Assembly (NCBI GenBank): GCA_050693875.1
Contig: JBOGWP010000119.1
Coordinates: 1-16,588, forward strand
DNA from: JBOGWP01 sp050693875
GTDB lineage: Bacteria > Actinomycetota > CADDZG01 > JAHWKV01 > JBOGWP01
Direction: 5' to 3'
DNA length: 16,588 nucleotides
Under the pieces are notes generated by a model. The model saw nothing but the letters and a program-made list of their open reading frames with translations, searched no databases and was not told the origin of the DNA. The position numbers were made by a program, and so were the translations under genes. Positions 6,812-15,206 of this stretch are shown piece by piece (the stretch's first letter is position 1; the number at the start of each line of letters is the position of its first letter).

Positions 6812-7701
6812 ATGGCGGCCATCGTCACCGAGGGCCTGACCAAGGACTACGGCAAACAACGGGGGATCTTCGACCTCGACCTCGAGGTGCACGAGGGCGA
6901 GGTATTCGGCTTCCTCGGCCCCAACGGCGCCGGCAAGTCGACGACGATCCGGCTGCTGATGGACATGATCCGCCCGACTCGCGGACGTGCGAGCCTGCTC
7001 GGCCTCGACGCCCAAGGCGACTCGGTGGCGCTGAAGGCGCGGATCGGCTATCTCCCTGGGGAGCTGCCGGACTTCGGGCGCATGCGGTCCGGCGAGATCG
7101 TCGGGTACGTGACGGGCGTTCGACGAGTGGAGCCGCCGCACGGGTCGGCGAGCTGTGCGAGCGCTTCGCCATCGACCTCTCGATTCGCTACAAAGAGCTT
7201 TCGCGGGGCAACAAGCAGAAGCTCGGCCTCCTCCTCGCCTTCGCGCACGATCCGCAGCTCCTCGTGCTCGACGAGCCCACCAGCGGGCTCGACCCGCTCA
7301 TGCAGCAACAGTTCCACGAGCTCGTCCGCGGTCGGGTTGCCGAGGGCGCGACCGTCTTCCTCTCGTCGCACGTGCTCTCGGAGGTGGAGGAGATCTGCGA
7401 GCGGGCCGCGGTCGTGCGGGAGGGGCGACTGGCACAGGTCATCCGGCTGCCGGATCTCCACGAGATCCGGCTTCGGCGGGTCGAGATCGCATTCGCGCAG
7501 CCCCCCGACGAGCAGCTCCTGCGGCGGGTCGCCGGGGTCGAGGACGTTGCCGTCGACGGGACCTCCGCCCGCTGCCTCGTGCGGGGATCCTTCGGCCCGC
7601 TGGTCGACGCCCTGGCGGGGATGGGAGTCCTCAACCTGACCAGCCACGAGCCGACGCTCGAGGAGACCTTCCTCGAGATCTACCGCTCCGGCGGCGCATG
7701 A
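6812..7701 (+). pseudogene. ABC-2 exporter ATPase, one frameshift
   Basis: This is the ATP-binding subunit of an ABC-2 exporter of the actinobacterial antibiotic/polyketide type. The first frame gives Walker A (GPNGAGKSTT) and runs to about 7138 (GYVTGVRRVEPP). The protein then resumes in the next frame at 7141: RVGELCERF, signature LSRGNKQK, Walker B LLVLDEPTSGLDP, H-loop SSHVLSEVEE, and the usual C-terminal domain ending TLEETFLEIYRSGGA. One missing base in GCCGCCGCA (7132-7140) explains the shift; adding a G would give EPPARVGELC and a product of about 297 residues, normal for the family. This is either a real loss-of-function mutation or a sequencing error. An in-frame TTG at 6803 is an alternative start. 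It overlaps the permease by ATGA. Confidence 0.88.
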
Positions 7702-9312
7702 TCGCCGCCCGCTTCTTCCTCCGACGGCACCGCCGGACCATCCTCGGCGCGGTCGTGGCGCTGGTCGTTCTGGGCGCCGTGCAGGTGAGCGGGTACATGA
7801 CGGTGGCAGGACACATCGAGGCCCAACGCGCCGCCTTCGGCAAGCAGACCGAGGCGCTGGCGCGGCAGATCTCATTCCTGACGCCCGTTCCGAGCGAGCT
7901 CGGGACGCTGGGCGGGTACCTTGGCTGGCGGGTCTTCGGAGCGATGCCCCTGTTCTTCGGCCTGTGGGCGATATGGCTGGCCGTCTCGATGCTACGCGGC
8001 AGCGAGGACGCCGGCATCTCGGAGTCGTTGCTCGCGGCCGGCGCCGGGCGGAGCACGCTCGTGTGGGCGGCGGCGGCCGCCTTCGCGCTGGCGGCGGCGG
8101 CCGGCACGGCGGGGTTGAGTCTGGGGCTGCTGGGAACCTCGTCCGGCGAGCTCGGCGTGCGCGAGCTGTCGCTCCAAGCGGTCGCCCTCGTCGCTCTCAT
8201 GCTGCTCGTGTTCGGTCTCGGGACGGTCGCGGCGCAGATCGGCAGCTCCCGTCGCTCGGCCTTCGGCATCGGCGCCGCGTCGCTGTTTTGCCCTCAATCT
8301 CCTCAACAGCTTCGGGTCGGTGTCGGAGACGCTCGGCAGCATCCGCTGGGCGTCGCCGCTGGCCTGGTTCTCGGTCTCGGACCCCCTCGCCCGCGGCGGG
8401 GAGCTCTCGGCGTCGGGGACGGCAGGTCTCGTCGTCCTTGGGGTGGTCCTGATCGTCCTCTCCGCCCTGGCCTTCGCTCGCCGGGACCTGGGGCAGCCGC
8501 TCGTTGTCGCGCGGCGCCGGAGGAAGGGCTCCGCCGGACCTCGGGGAGCGGGCTGGTACCGGCATGCACTCCTGGGGCCGCTGTACGAACGGCGGGTGGC
8601 CCTGACGTGGTGGGTCGTCGCCGTGGTCGCCGAGGTCGTCTTCTTCGTCGCGCTCGCACCGAGCATCGTGCAGGCCCTCGATGGGGTGCCTCAACTGCAT
8701 GCCTACCTGGTACGGATCATCGACGGCGACATCGCCGCGGGCCTCGTCGGCTTGTTCCTGATCGGAACCGTCCAGCTCCTCCTCGCGTTGTTCGCGATCA
8801 GCGCAGTGGCGGGCTGGGCACGGGACGACGCCTCGGGGCGGCTGGAGCTGGACCTGTCCCTGCCGCTGGGGCGCCCCGGGGTGGTGCGGCGGCGCGCTGC
8901 CGCGCTCCTCGCGTCGTCCGCGGGCATCGCGGTCACCGCCCTGGGCGCCATGTTTGTCCTGGCCGCGGGCCGGGGCATCGAGTTCGACCGGGGGCGGGTG
9001 GTCCTCGCCGCGTTGCTCCTCGTACCGTTCACGGCCGCGTTCGGCGCGATCGGAGCGCTCTGGACGTCGTGGCGGCCGCAGGGCGCGGTGTTCATCCTTA
9101 CCGGGGTCGCCGTCGTCAGCTACTTCATTCAAGAGGTCGCCCCGCTGTACGGGTGGCCCGACTGGGTGCTCGACGTCTCGTTCTTCCACCTGTACGGCAA
9201 CCCGCTGGTCGGTGATGCGTCGCCCTGGAGGATCGCCGTGCTCGTCTCGTTCTGCGTGCTGGGGTTCGCGGGAGCGGCGCGGATGTCCCGGACGAGGGAC
9301 GTCGGGCGGTAG
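7698..9312 (+). pseudogene. ABC-2 exporter permease, one frameshift
   Basis: This is a two-half, roughly 12-TM permease that pairs with the preceding ATPase. The family resembles actinobacterial tetronasin/polyketide exporter permeases; the substrate here is unknown. The first half (7698 to about 8288) starts RFFLRRHRRTILGAVVALVV and contains several TM helices. The second half is in the next frame (FALNLLNSFGSVSETLGSIR onward, to 9312) with further TM helices. The switch falls in the run TTTT at 8286-8289: with three Ts the frame reads straight through (SLF-ALNLLNSF) to give 537 residues. The extra T is a homopolymer indel, either a genuine mutation or a sequencing error. As read, the product stops early and the transporter is non-functional. 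The gene ends four bases from the convergent VWA gene. Confidence 0.88.
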
Positions 9313-9316
9313 CGAG

Positions 9317-11326
9317 CTACCGGCGCCGGACGAAGTCGCGCAGCACGAAGTGGTCCAGCTCCTGGCCCGCGGCCTGGAAGACCCGCCCGCCGGTCAGCCG
9401 GGCGAGCTTCTCCATGAAGGCGACGAGCCCGCGCTCCTCCTCGAGCATGAAGATGTTGAGGGTCACGCCGTAGGACGAGAGCCGGAGGGCCTCGGCAAGG
9501 GTGAGCTCGATCGTCTCTGGGTCTGGCGGCCACGAGAACCACACCTCGGGACCCCGCTCCGACCGGGTGTCGACCAGGTGCGCAGTCGGCTCGCCGTCGG
9601 TGACCATGATCACCTGGCGCGCCGCGCGGGGGTGGTCGGCGAGGAGGCGTCCGGCAAGCATGAAGGCGTGCTGCATGTTGGTGCCGTAGACGCGCTCGAG
9701 CGGGCCCGCGGCGGTGAGGTCGGCGGGCTTGAGCCGCCGGGCGTAGTCGGAGAACCCGATCAGGTATAGCTCGTCCTGCGGGTACTTCCCCTCGATGAGC
9801 GCGTGCAGGGCGAGCGCCATGCGCTTGGCCGGCACCCAGTGATCGCGAAGCGGCATCGAGAACGACAGGTCGAGGAGCAAGGCGGTGGCGGTCCGGGTGC
9901 GAGTCTCCGCCTCGACCAGCTCGAAGTCCTCGGCATCCAGCCGGACGGGAGAACTCGGCGCCCGGCGTCGCCCGGAGCGCTCCGGCACGGCATGCGGCGC
10001 CTTGGGCGCGCCCTGTGCGCGTGAGGCTGAACGGAGCACGGCGTTGAACACCGTGCGATCCACCGCGATCTGACCCACCTCGCCGAATACCCACGGCCGG
10101 GTGGCTCCTGTCGGTTCGGAGGGGCCCCCGGGCTCCCGGCTGTCGTGGGCGCCGGGCCGCTCGTGCCGCAGGGTTTCGAACACCTTGACGAGCGCCCGTT
10201 CCCCGAGCCGGCGCGCCCCGCGGGGCGACAGCTCGAGGCGGCCCCGGTCGCGCACCAGCAACCCGGCCTCTTCGAGCGCCCGCTCGATCGCCTTCAGCCG
10301 CCGCAGGTCGGCCACGGCGGGCTGCCCGAGTGCCCGTCGCAGCTTGTCCTCGTCGACGTCGTCGATCGTGGCCCCGGCGTAGCGGCCGGCCACCGCCTCC
10401 TCGAGCTCGTCCAGCTCGCTCATGCGCTCGATGGCGTCCACCGCTCCTGCGAGCGGCATGGGTTCGTCGCCGATTCCTGAAGCCGGCTCGTCCCAGGGCA
10501 GGTGCGGCATCAGGGACCGGAGCTCGTCCGAGAGCTGTTCCATCTCGAAGGCGAGGTCGAGGTCCGACAGCACGCTGCGGGCGAGCTCCTCGAGCTCCCG
10601 CCGCTGCTCGGGCGACAAGCTCGCCATCAGCCGGCTCATCGCGGCCAAGCGCCGCGCCAGCGCCTCGAGCAGCTCGTCGAGCGTCTTCGGGTTCTCGGGG
10701 AAGAAGTCCCCGAAGCGCTCCATGAAGCCCCTGAAGTCATAGGGCTCGCCGCGTTCGCGGGCGGCGATCATGGCGTTGAGGGCGCCGAGCATCTCCCGCA
10801 GCCGGGCGAGATCCTCCGGGGTGACGTGTTGCATCGACGAGGTCAGGTTGCGGAAGTAGGCCAAGAGAACCTGGCCCTGGATCGCCTCGAGCAGCGTGCG
10901 GAAGCGCCGCTCGGCCTCCGGGCTGACGAAGCGGTAGCCGGTAAGCTCCCGGATGGCCGCCGCAGGTCGCGAGGGGAGCGCGTCGAGGAACGCCTCCCGC
11001 ATGCGGGCATCCTCGTCGTCGCGCTCGGCCAGCGCCGCCCGCTCCCTGGACAGGATCTCCCCGAGGCGCTCGGCCAGCTCGGCAAGCGGCCCCTCGGGAT
11101 TCAGCGACTCGAGCAGCCGCCGTCGCTGCTCGCGGAGCCGCCGCCGGAGCGAGTCGAGGCCCTGGAGGTGTCCGGAGAGCCCGCGCCGCATGAGGCGGCG
11201 AAGCGCCCGGTCTGCCCCCATGCCCGAGAGCACGTCGTGGGAGATCTCGTCGAGGATCTCGCCGATGTCGAGATCCGGACCGAGCGGGTCTTGCGTGCCG
11301 TCCCAGCGTTGAAACCGGGAGCGCAT
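9317..11326 (-). CDS. VWA-domain protein, partner of the AAA+ ATPase
   Basis: The 669-residue protein has a long helical, charged N-terminal part (about 1-400; no membrane segment or signal peptide) and a C-terminal von Willebrand A domain. The MIDAS metal site is visible as DLSFS (486-490), T549 in YGTNMQHA, and TDGEP (576-580), so metal-dependent ligand binding should be intact. In AAA+/VWA pairs (Mg-chelatase I/D, CbbQ/CbbO, RavA/ViaA) the VWA protein acts as adaptor to the ATPase. Mycobacterium tuberculosis has a pair I recall as similar in size (Rv0958/Rv0959), but I have not aligned them. It is the third gene of the bpa operon, four bases after the ATPase stop, with no Shine-Dalgarno, so translation is probably coupled. 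The function is unknown. Confidence 0.9.
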   Translation of the reverse strand: MRSRFQRWDGTQDPLGPDLDIGEILDEISHDVLSGMGADRALRRLMRRGLSGHLQGLDSLRRRLREQRRRLLESLNPEGPLAELAERLGEILSRERAALAERDDEDARMREAFLDALPSRPAAAIRELTGYRFVSPEAERRFRTLLEAIQGQVLLAYFRNLTSSMQHVTPEDLARLREMLGALNAMIAARERGEPYDFRGFMERFGDFFPENPKTLDELLEALARRLAAMSRLMASLSPEQRRELEELARSVLSDLDLAFEMEQLSDELRSLMPHLPWDEPASGIGDEPMPLAGAVDAIERMSELDELEEAVAGRYAGATIDDVDEDKLRRALGQPAVADLRRLKAIERALEEAGLLVRDRGRLELSPRGARRLGERALVKVFETLRHERPGAHDSREPGGPSEPTGATRPWVFGEVGQIAVDRTVFNAVLRSASRAQGAPKAPHAVPERSGRRRAPSSPVRLDAEDFELVEAETRTRTATALLLDLSFSMPLRDHWVPAKRMALALHALIEGKYPQDELYLIGFSDYARRLKPADLTAAGPLERVYGTNMQHAFMLAGRLLADHPRAARQVIMVTDGEPTAHLVDTRSERGPEVWFSWPPDPETIELTLAEALRLSSYGVTLNIFMLEEERGLVAFMEKLARLTGGRVFQAAGQELDHFVLRDFVRRR

Positions 11327-11330
11327 CGCG

Positions 11331-12728
11331 CTACCGCCCGAACCGCCAGGTTCCGGCGGTGACGACGTTCTTGTTCAGCCGCTTCGTGAGGTGCAGCCCT
11401 TCGAGCGCGAACTCGAGCGCCGACGCCGCCGCCTCGCGACTCTCCTCGTGCAGGTCGAGACGGCTCATGATCCGGCCGAGCCCGGGCACGTCCCCGAACT
11501 GCGCGAGAAAGGTCTCGGCCGACGCCACGTCGGAGGTGTCCACGGTGAGGCCCTCGTCGAAGAGATGCACGAGTGGCATCAGGTTCTCCCCTCCGAGGCG
11601 GCGGCGATAGACCTCGGCCAGAGCCCGCTTGAGCGCCTGCTCGAGGATCCAGTCCTCGCGGCCTTCCTCCATCGTCTCGAACTCGACCCGCCCCACCGAG
11701 CCCTCGAGCGCAGGCCACAGGTCGACCGGACGCGGCACCACCCGCGGCTCCCCGGCACGCGCGGCGCGGCGCAGCGCCGATGCCACCATCGTCTCGACGT
11801 TGCCGATCGAGTACCGAACCGAGACGCCGCTGCGCTGGTTCACCTGCGGCGAACGGCGCAGCTGGTGGGTGAGCTCCGCGATCACCTCCTTCAGGTATCC
11901 CGGGACGAAGACGGGGATCGGAGTCTCGGGGCGCGACGCCTCCTGGTCCATGATGGCGACCTCGTCGGCGAGCTCCGTCGGGTAGTGGGTGCGGACCTGG
12001 CTGCCGAACCGGTCCTTGAGCGGCGTGATGATGCGCCCCCGGTGCGTGTAGTCCTCGGGGTTGGCGCTCGCGATCAGCATCAAATCGAGCGGAAGCCGGA
12101 TCGCGTACCCCCGGATCTGCACGTCGCGCTCCTCGAGGATGTTCAGCAGCGCCACCTGGATGCGCTCCGGGAGGTCGGGCAGCTCGTTGACCGAGAAGAT
12201 CCCTCGGTTGGTGCGCGGGACGAGCCCGAAGTGGATGGTGAGCTCGTCGGAGAGGTAGCGTCCCTCCGCAACGCGGATCGGGTCGACGTCGCCGATCAGG
12301 TCCGCGACCGACGTGTCGGGGGTCGCCAGCTTCTCGGCGTACCGGCTCTCGCGCGCGATCCAGTCCAACGGCGTGCGGTCCCCTTCCTCCGACACGATGG
12401 CCCGGCAGCGCGCGCAGATCGGAGCCTCCGGGCTGTCGTTGATCTCGCAGCCGGCGACCGCTGGGATCTCCGGGTCGAGCAGCTCGACGAGGTGACGAAT
12501 CAGCCGGGTCTTCGCCTGGCCGCGCTCGCCCAGCAGGATGATGTCGTGGCCCGCCAGGATCCCTCGCTCGAGGGCCGGGAGCACCGACCCCGAGTACCCG
12601 ATGATCGAGGGGAACAGCTCCTGGCCCCGGCCGAGGCGCTCGAGGATGTTCGCGCGCAGCTCCCGCTTGACGGTCCGGTGACGGTACCCGGAGGCGCGCA
12701 GCTCCGCGAGCGTCGAGGGGAGAGTCAC
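11331..12728 (-). CDS. Mg-chelatase/MoxR-like AAA+ ATPase
   Basis: The 465-residue cytosolic AAA+ ATPase belongs to the chelatase-I/MoxR group, which forms rings that remodel proteins or load cofactors with a VWA partner. Walker A is GERGQAKT (67-74, the AKT form found in MoxR-type proteins). Walker B is GIFSVNELPDL (176-186), where N181-E182 replaces the usual Asp-Glu. Sensor 1 is SANPEDYT (about 221-228) and the arginine-finger region DRFGSQV (239-245). A cysteine group at C94, C105 and C108 may bind metal. Some annotations would call it a sigma-54-interacting regulator, but I see no GAFTGA motif, so that name is unlikely to be right. The start is GTG at 12728, overlapping the bpa stop as GTGA. 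The VWA gene follows after four bases. Confidence 0.9.
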   Translation of the reverse strand: MTLPSTLAELRASGYRHRTVKRELRANILERLGRGQELFPSIIGYSGSVLPALERGILAGHDIILLGERGQAKTRLIRHLVELLDPEIPAVAGCEINDSPEAPICARCRAIVSEEGDRTPLDWIARESRYAEKLATPDTSVADLIGDVDPIRVAEGRYLSDELTIHFGLVPRTNRGIFSVNELPDLPERIQVALLNILEERDVQIRGYAIRLPLDLMLIASANPEDYTHRGRIITPLKDRFGSQVRTHYPTELADEVAIMDQEASRPETPIPVFVPGYLKEVIAELTHQLRRSPQVNQRSGVSVRYSIGNVETMVASALRRAARAGEPRVVPRPVDLWPALEGSVGRVEFETMEEGREDWILEQALKRALAEVYRRRLGGENLMPLVHLFDEGLTVDTSDVASAETFLAQFGDVPGLGRIMSRLDLHEESREAAASALEFALEGLHLTKRLNKNVVTAGTWRFGR

Positions 12729-13132
12729 AGATACTGGCCGGGGGTGGTCGGGGGCCCCTCGAGCTGCGCCCGCTCCTGCGCGCTCTGCAGTGCCCTTGAC
12801 TGCTGCATCTGCATGGCCGCCTGGAGCCCCTGGAACAGCCCGCCGAGCCAGCCGATGAGGCCTGAGTAGGCGACCCGGACCTCCGGTGGGCTGGCCGAGT
12901 CGCGGAAGGGCAGCTCGAGGTCGATCTGCTCGAGCTCCTTGTACAGCTCGCTCGGCAGCGCGTGCTCGAGCTGGTCCATGACCCGTCCGTGCAGCGCGAC
13001 CAGCTCTCCGGTGGTGTGGTCGTCGGGCTCCATCTGGCGGACCTCCTCGAGGATCGCCCGAGCGAGGCTCGCGATGCGGAGCAGCTTCTCGGGGTCGAGG
13101 GGCCGATCCTCCGGCGGGGACGGCTCAGCCAT
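12725..13132 (-). CDS. bpa: Bacterial proteasome activator Bpa/PafE
   Basis: The 135-residue protein of the DUF2587 family forms a helical-bundle ring that docks on the 20S proteasome and opens its gate without ATP, promoting degradation of unfolded proteins and, in mycobacteria, the repressor HspR. The C-terminus is GQYL (132-135), the motif that inserts into proteasome alpha-ring pockets. Helical segments with the family pattern cover about 14-35, 40-72 (LVALHGRVMDQLEHALPSEL) and 83-118 (EVRVAYSGLIGWLGGLFQGL). The Gln-rich tail before GQYL is usual. The ATG at 13132 lies 6 bases after a TACGCT box, so the transcript may be leaderless. It leads an operon with an AAA+ ATPase (4-base overlap) and a VWA gene, and is divergent from an ABC exporter 76 bases away. 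The proteasome genes themselves are not in this window. Confidence 0.92.
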   Translation of the reverse strand: MAEPSPPEDRPLDPEKLLRIASLARAILEEVRQMEPDDHTTGELVALHGRVMDQLEHALPSELYKELEQIDLELPFRDSASPPEVRVAYSGLIGWLGGLFQGLQAAMQMQQSRALQSAQERAQLEGPPTTPGQYL

Positions 13133-13138
13133 CGGCCA

Positions 13139-13144
13139 AGCGTA
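13139..13144 (-). promoter_or_regulatory. -10 box TACGCT of the bpa operon
   Basis: On the minus strand TACGCT ends 6 bases before the bpa ATG. There is no Shine-Dalgarno in TGGCCG and no clear -35. It lies in a 76-base divergent gap shared with the exporter promoter. Confidence 0.45.
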
Positions 13145-13194
13145 CCTTCCTCGAGGCAGCGACGAGGGCGCACGGCTCGGCGGCGAGCGGGCCC

Positions 13195-13200
13195 CATAAT
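13195..13200 (+). promoter_or_regulatory. -10 box CATAAT of the ABC exporter gene
   Basis: CATAAT matches five of six -10 consensus bases and ends 8 bases before the ATG at 13209. The gap GGCTCCGA holds no Shine-Dalgarno, which supports this start over the in-frame ATG at 13245 and points to a leaderless or nearly leaderless message. Confidence 0.5.
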
Positions 13201-13208
13201 GGCTCCGA

Positions 13209-15188
13209 ATGCACTACGGCCCATCGCGGCTTGCCCGCACACCGATGCCCGACGGACAGTTCCGGCTCTCGCGGGCGCTGCTCGAGCGGGTCTGGGCGTT
13301 CGGCCGTCCCTACCGGAGCAAGATCGCCGCGCTCGTGGCGACGATCGGCCTCGCCGCCCTCGTCGCTGCCGTACCCCCGCTCCTCTACAAAGCCGCGATC
13401 GACCGGGCGATCGCGCATGGGCGCCTCGGTCTCCTGAACCTGCTCGCGCTCGCGATGGTGGCGGTGGCGGTGCTCGCCGCGGCCGGCCAGGTGGCGACCC
13501 GATGGCTCTCGTCGAGGATCGGCGAGGGTCTGATCTTCGACCTGCGGGTGACCCTGTTCGACCACATCCAGCACATGCCGATCGCCTTCTTCACGCGGAG
13601 TCAGACCGGGGCGCTCACGAGCCGACTGACCAGCGACCTCCAGGGAGGACACCGGGTCTTCACCGAGACGCTCGCCGGCGTTGCTTCCACCCTGTTCGGC
13701 GTGGTCGTCACCGTCGTCGCGATGCTCGTCCTCGAGTGGCGCCTCACGGTGCTGGCGCTCGCGATCGCGCCGGTGTTCATCGTCGTGGTGCGCCGGATGC
13801 GCGGCCGGCTCCACCGCCTCATGGTGCGCCAGGCCGACCTCAACGCCGCACTCTCGACGCAGATGACCGAGCGCTTCCAGGTCGGCGGGGCCTTGCTCGT
13901 GAAGCTGTTCGGCACGCACGGCGCCGAGCTGGGTGCCTTCGGGTCGCGAGCGGGGGCGCTTCGGGACGTGGGTGTGGAGACCGCGGTGTACAGCCGGATC
14001 TTCCACGTGGCGTTCTCGCTGGTGGCTGCCGTCGGGACGGGACTGGTCTTCTGGCTGGGAGGTCGCATGGTCGTCGACCACGCGCTGACCCTCGGCACAA
14101 TCGTGGCGTTCAGCGCGTACCTCTCGAGCCTCTACACGCCGATCACCATGCTGGCGAGCGCCCGCGTCGAGCTGGCCGCCGCGATGGTGTCGTTCCAACG
14201 CGTCTTCGAGGTGCTCGACTTTCCCCCCGCGGTGGCCGAGCGCCCCGGTGCGGTGGACCTCGTCGAACCCTCGGGCCGGGTGACCTTCGAGGACGTCTGG
14301 TTCCGCTATCCCTCTCCGAACGAGGTCTCGATCGAGTCGCTCACGGGTGGGCATGCCGAGACCCGCGACGACCCAGGAGCGCCGGTGCTTCGCGACGTCT
14401 CCTTCGAGGCCAAGCCCGGGCAGACCGTGGCGCTGGTCGGGCCGTCGGGGGCCGGGAAGACGACGATCTCCATGCTCGTCCCGCGCCTCTACGACGTAAC
14501 CGAGGGCTCGGTGCGCGTCGACGAGCGCGACGTGCGGGATCTCACGATGGAGAGCCTCGCCCGAGCGGTGGGGATCGTGACCCAGGATCCGCACCTCTTC
14601 CACGACACGATCCGCCACAACCTCCTGTACGCGAAGGCCGGGGCGTCGGAAGGAGAGCTCGTCGACGCGGCCCGCGCGGCGCAGATCCACGACCTCATCG
14701 CCTCGCTCCCGGACGGCTACGACACGGTGGTTGGGGAGCGCGGGTATCGGCTCTCGGGCGGGGAGAAGCAGCGGCTGGCGATCGCGCGCCTGCTGCTCAA
14801 GGACCCCGCCATCATGATCCTGGACGAGGCCACCGCGCACCTCGATTCCGAGTCGGAGGTGCTGATCCAGCAGGCGCTTGCCGAGGCGATGTCGGGGCGC
14901 ACCGCGCTCGTGATCGCCCACCGCCTCTCGACGGTGGTGCGGGCCGATCAGATCCTCGTCGTCGCTGCCGGTCGGATCGTGGAGCGGGGAACGCATGCCG
15001 AGCTCATCGAGGCCGGCGGCGTGTACGAGAGCCTGTACCGGATTCAGTTCCAGAAGGAGTCGCTGGACCGGCTGGACGGCCTCGCCGGGCTCGGGGCAGA
15101 CGCGCAGGGACTCGAGGAAGCCCTGGTCATCGATGCCGTGATCGGCGATGAATTGGGGCGCGCGGCCAAGGGTCGGACATCGGGATAG
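13209..15188 (+). CDS. MsbA-like ABC exporter (fused TM and ATPase domains)
   Basis: The 659-residue half-transporter of the type IV exporter class works as a dimer in the inner membrane and pumps lipids, drugs or peptides outward; the substrate is unknown. Six TM helices span about 38-320. The ATPase domain has an A-loop tyrosine (FRYPSP), Walker A GPSGAGKTT (411-419), Q-loop Q459 in VTQD, signature LSGGE (515-519), Walker B IMILDE with catalytic E540, and H571 in AHRLST, all intact. The D-loop reads ATAHLD where SALD is common. About 20 residues (NEVSIESLTGGHAETRDDPG) are inserted between the A-loop strand and Walker A. The C-terminus extends about 60 residues past the ATPase fold. It is a single gene, divergent from bpa and convergent with the gene at 15207. 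Confidence 0.93.
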   Translation: MHYGPSRLARTPMPDGQFRLSRALLERVWAFGRPYRSKIAALVATIGLAALVAAVPPLLYKAAIDRAIAHGRLGLLNLLALAMVAVAVLAAAGQVATRWLSSRIGEGLIFDLRVTLFDHIQHMPIAFFTRSQTGALTSRLTSDLQGGHRVFTETLAGVASTLFGVVVTVVAMLVLEWRLTVLALAIAPVFIVVVRRMRGRLHRLMVRQADLNAALSTQMTERFQVGGALLVKLFGTHGAELGAFGSRAGALRDVGVETAVYSRIFHVAFSLVAAVGTGLVFWLGGRMVVDHALTLGTIVAFSAYLSSLYTPITMLASARVELAAAMVSFQRVFEVLDFPPAVAERPGAVDLVEPSGRVTFEDVWFRYPSPNEVSIESLTGGHAETRDDPGAPVLRDVSFEAKPGQTVALVGPSGAGKTTISMLVPRLYDVTEGSVRVDERDVRDLTMESLARAVGIVTQDPHLFHDTIRHNLLYAKAGASEGELVDAARAAQIHDLIASLPDGYDTVVGERGYRLSGGEKQRLAIARLLLKDPAIMILDEATAHLDSESEVLIQQALAEAMSGRTALVIAHRLSTVVRADQILVVAAGRIVERGTHAELIEAGGVYESLYRIQFQKESLDRLDGLAGLGADAQGLEEALVIDAVIGDELGRAAKGRTSG

Positions 15189-15206
15189 GCCCGGCGCGCC
15201 GTCCGG

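Noticed and set aside
11391..12869. A 492-residue plus-strand frame over the AAA+ ATPase
   Set aside because: It is antisense to a gene with Walker A, Walker B, sensor and arginine-finger motifs and shows no family signal itself.
13125..14996. A 623-residue open frame antisense to the ABC exporter
   Set aside because: It is Arg/His/Gly-rich without motifs, while the plus strand encodes a complete exporter with every ATPase motif. It is a GC-rich shadow.
15189..15206. Bidirectional terminator at CGGCGCGCCG
   Set aside because: A 10-bp palindrome leaves a stem of only 3-4 pairs and there is no T-tract on either side.
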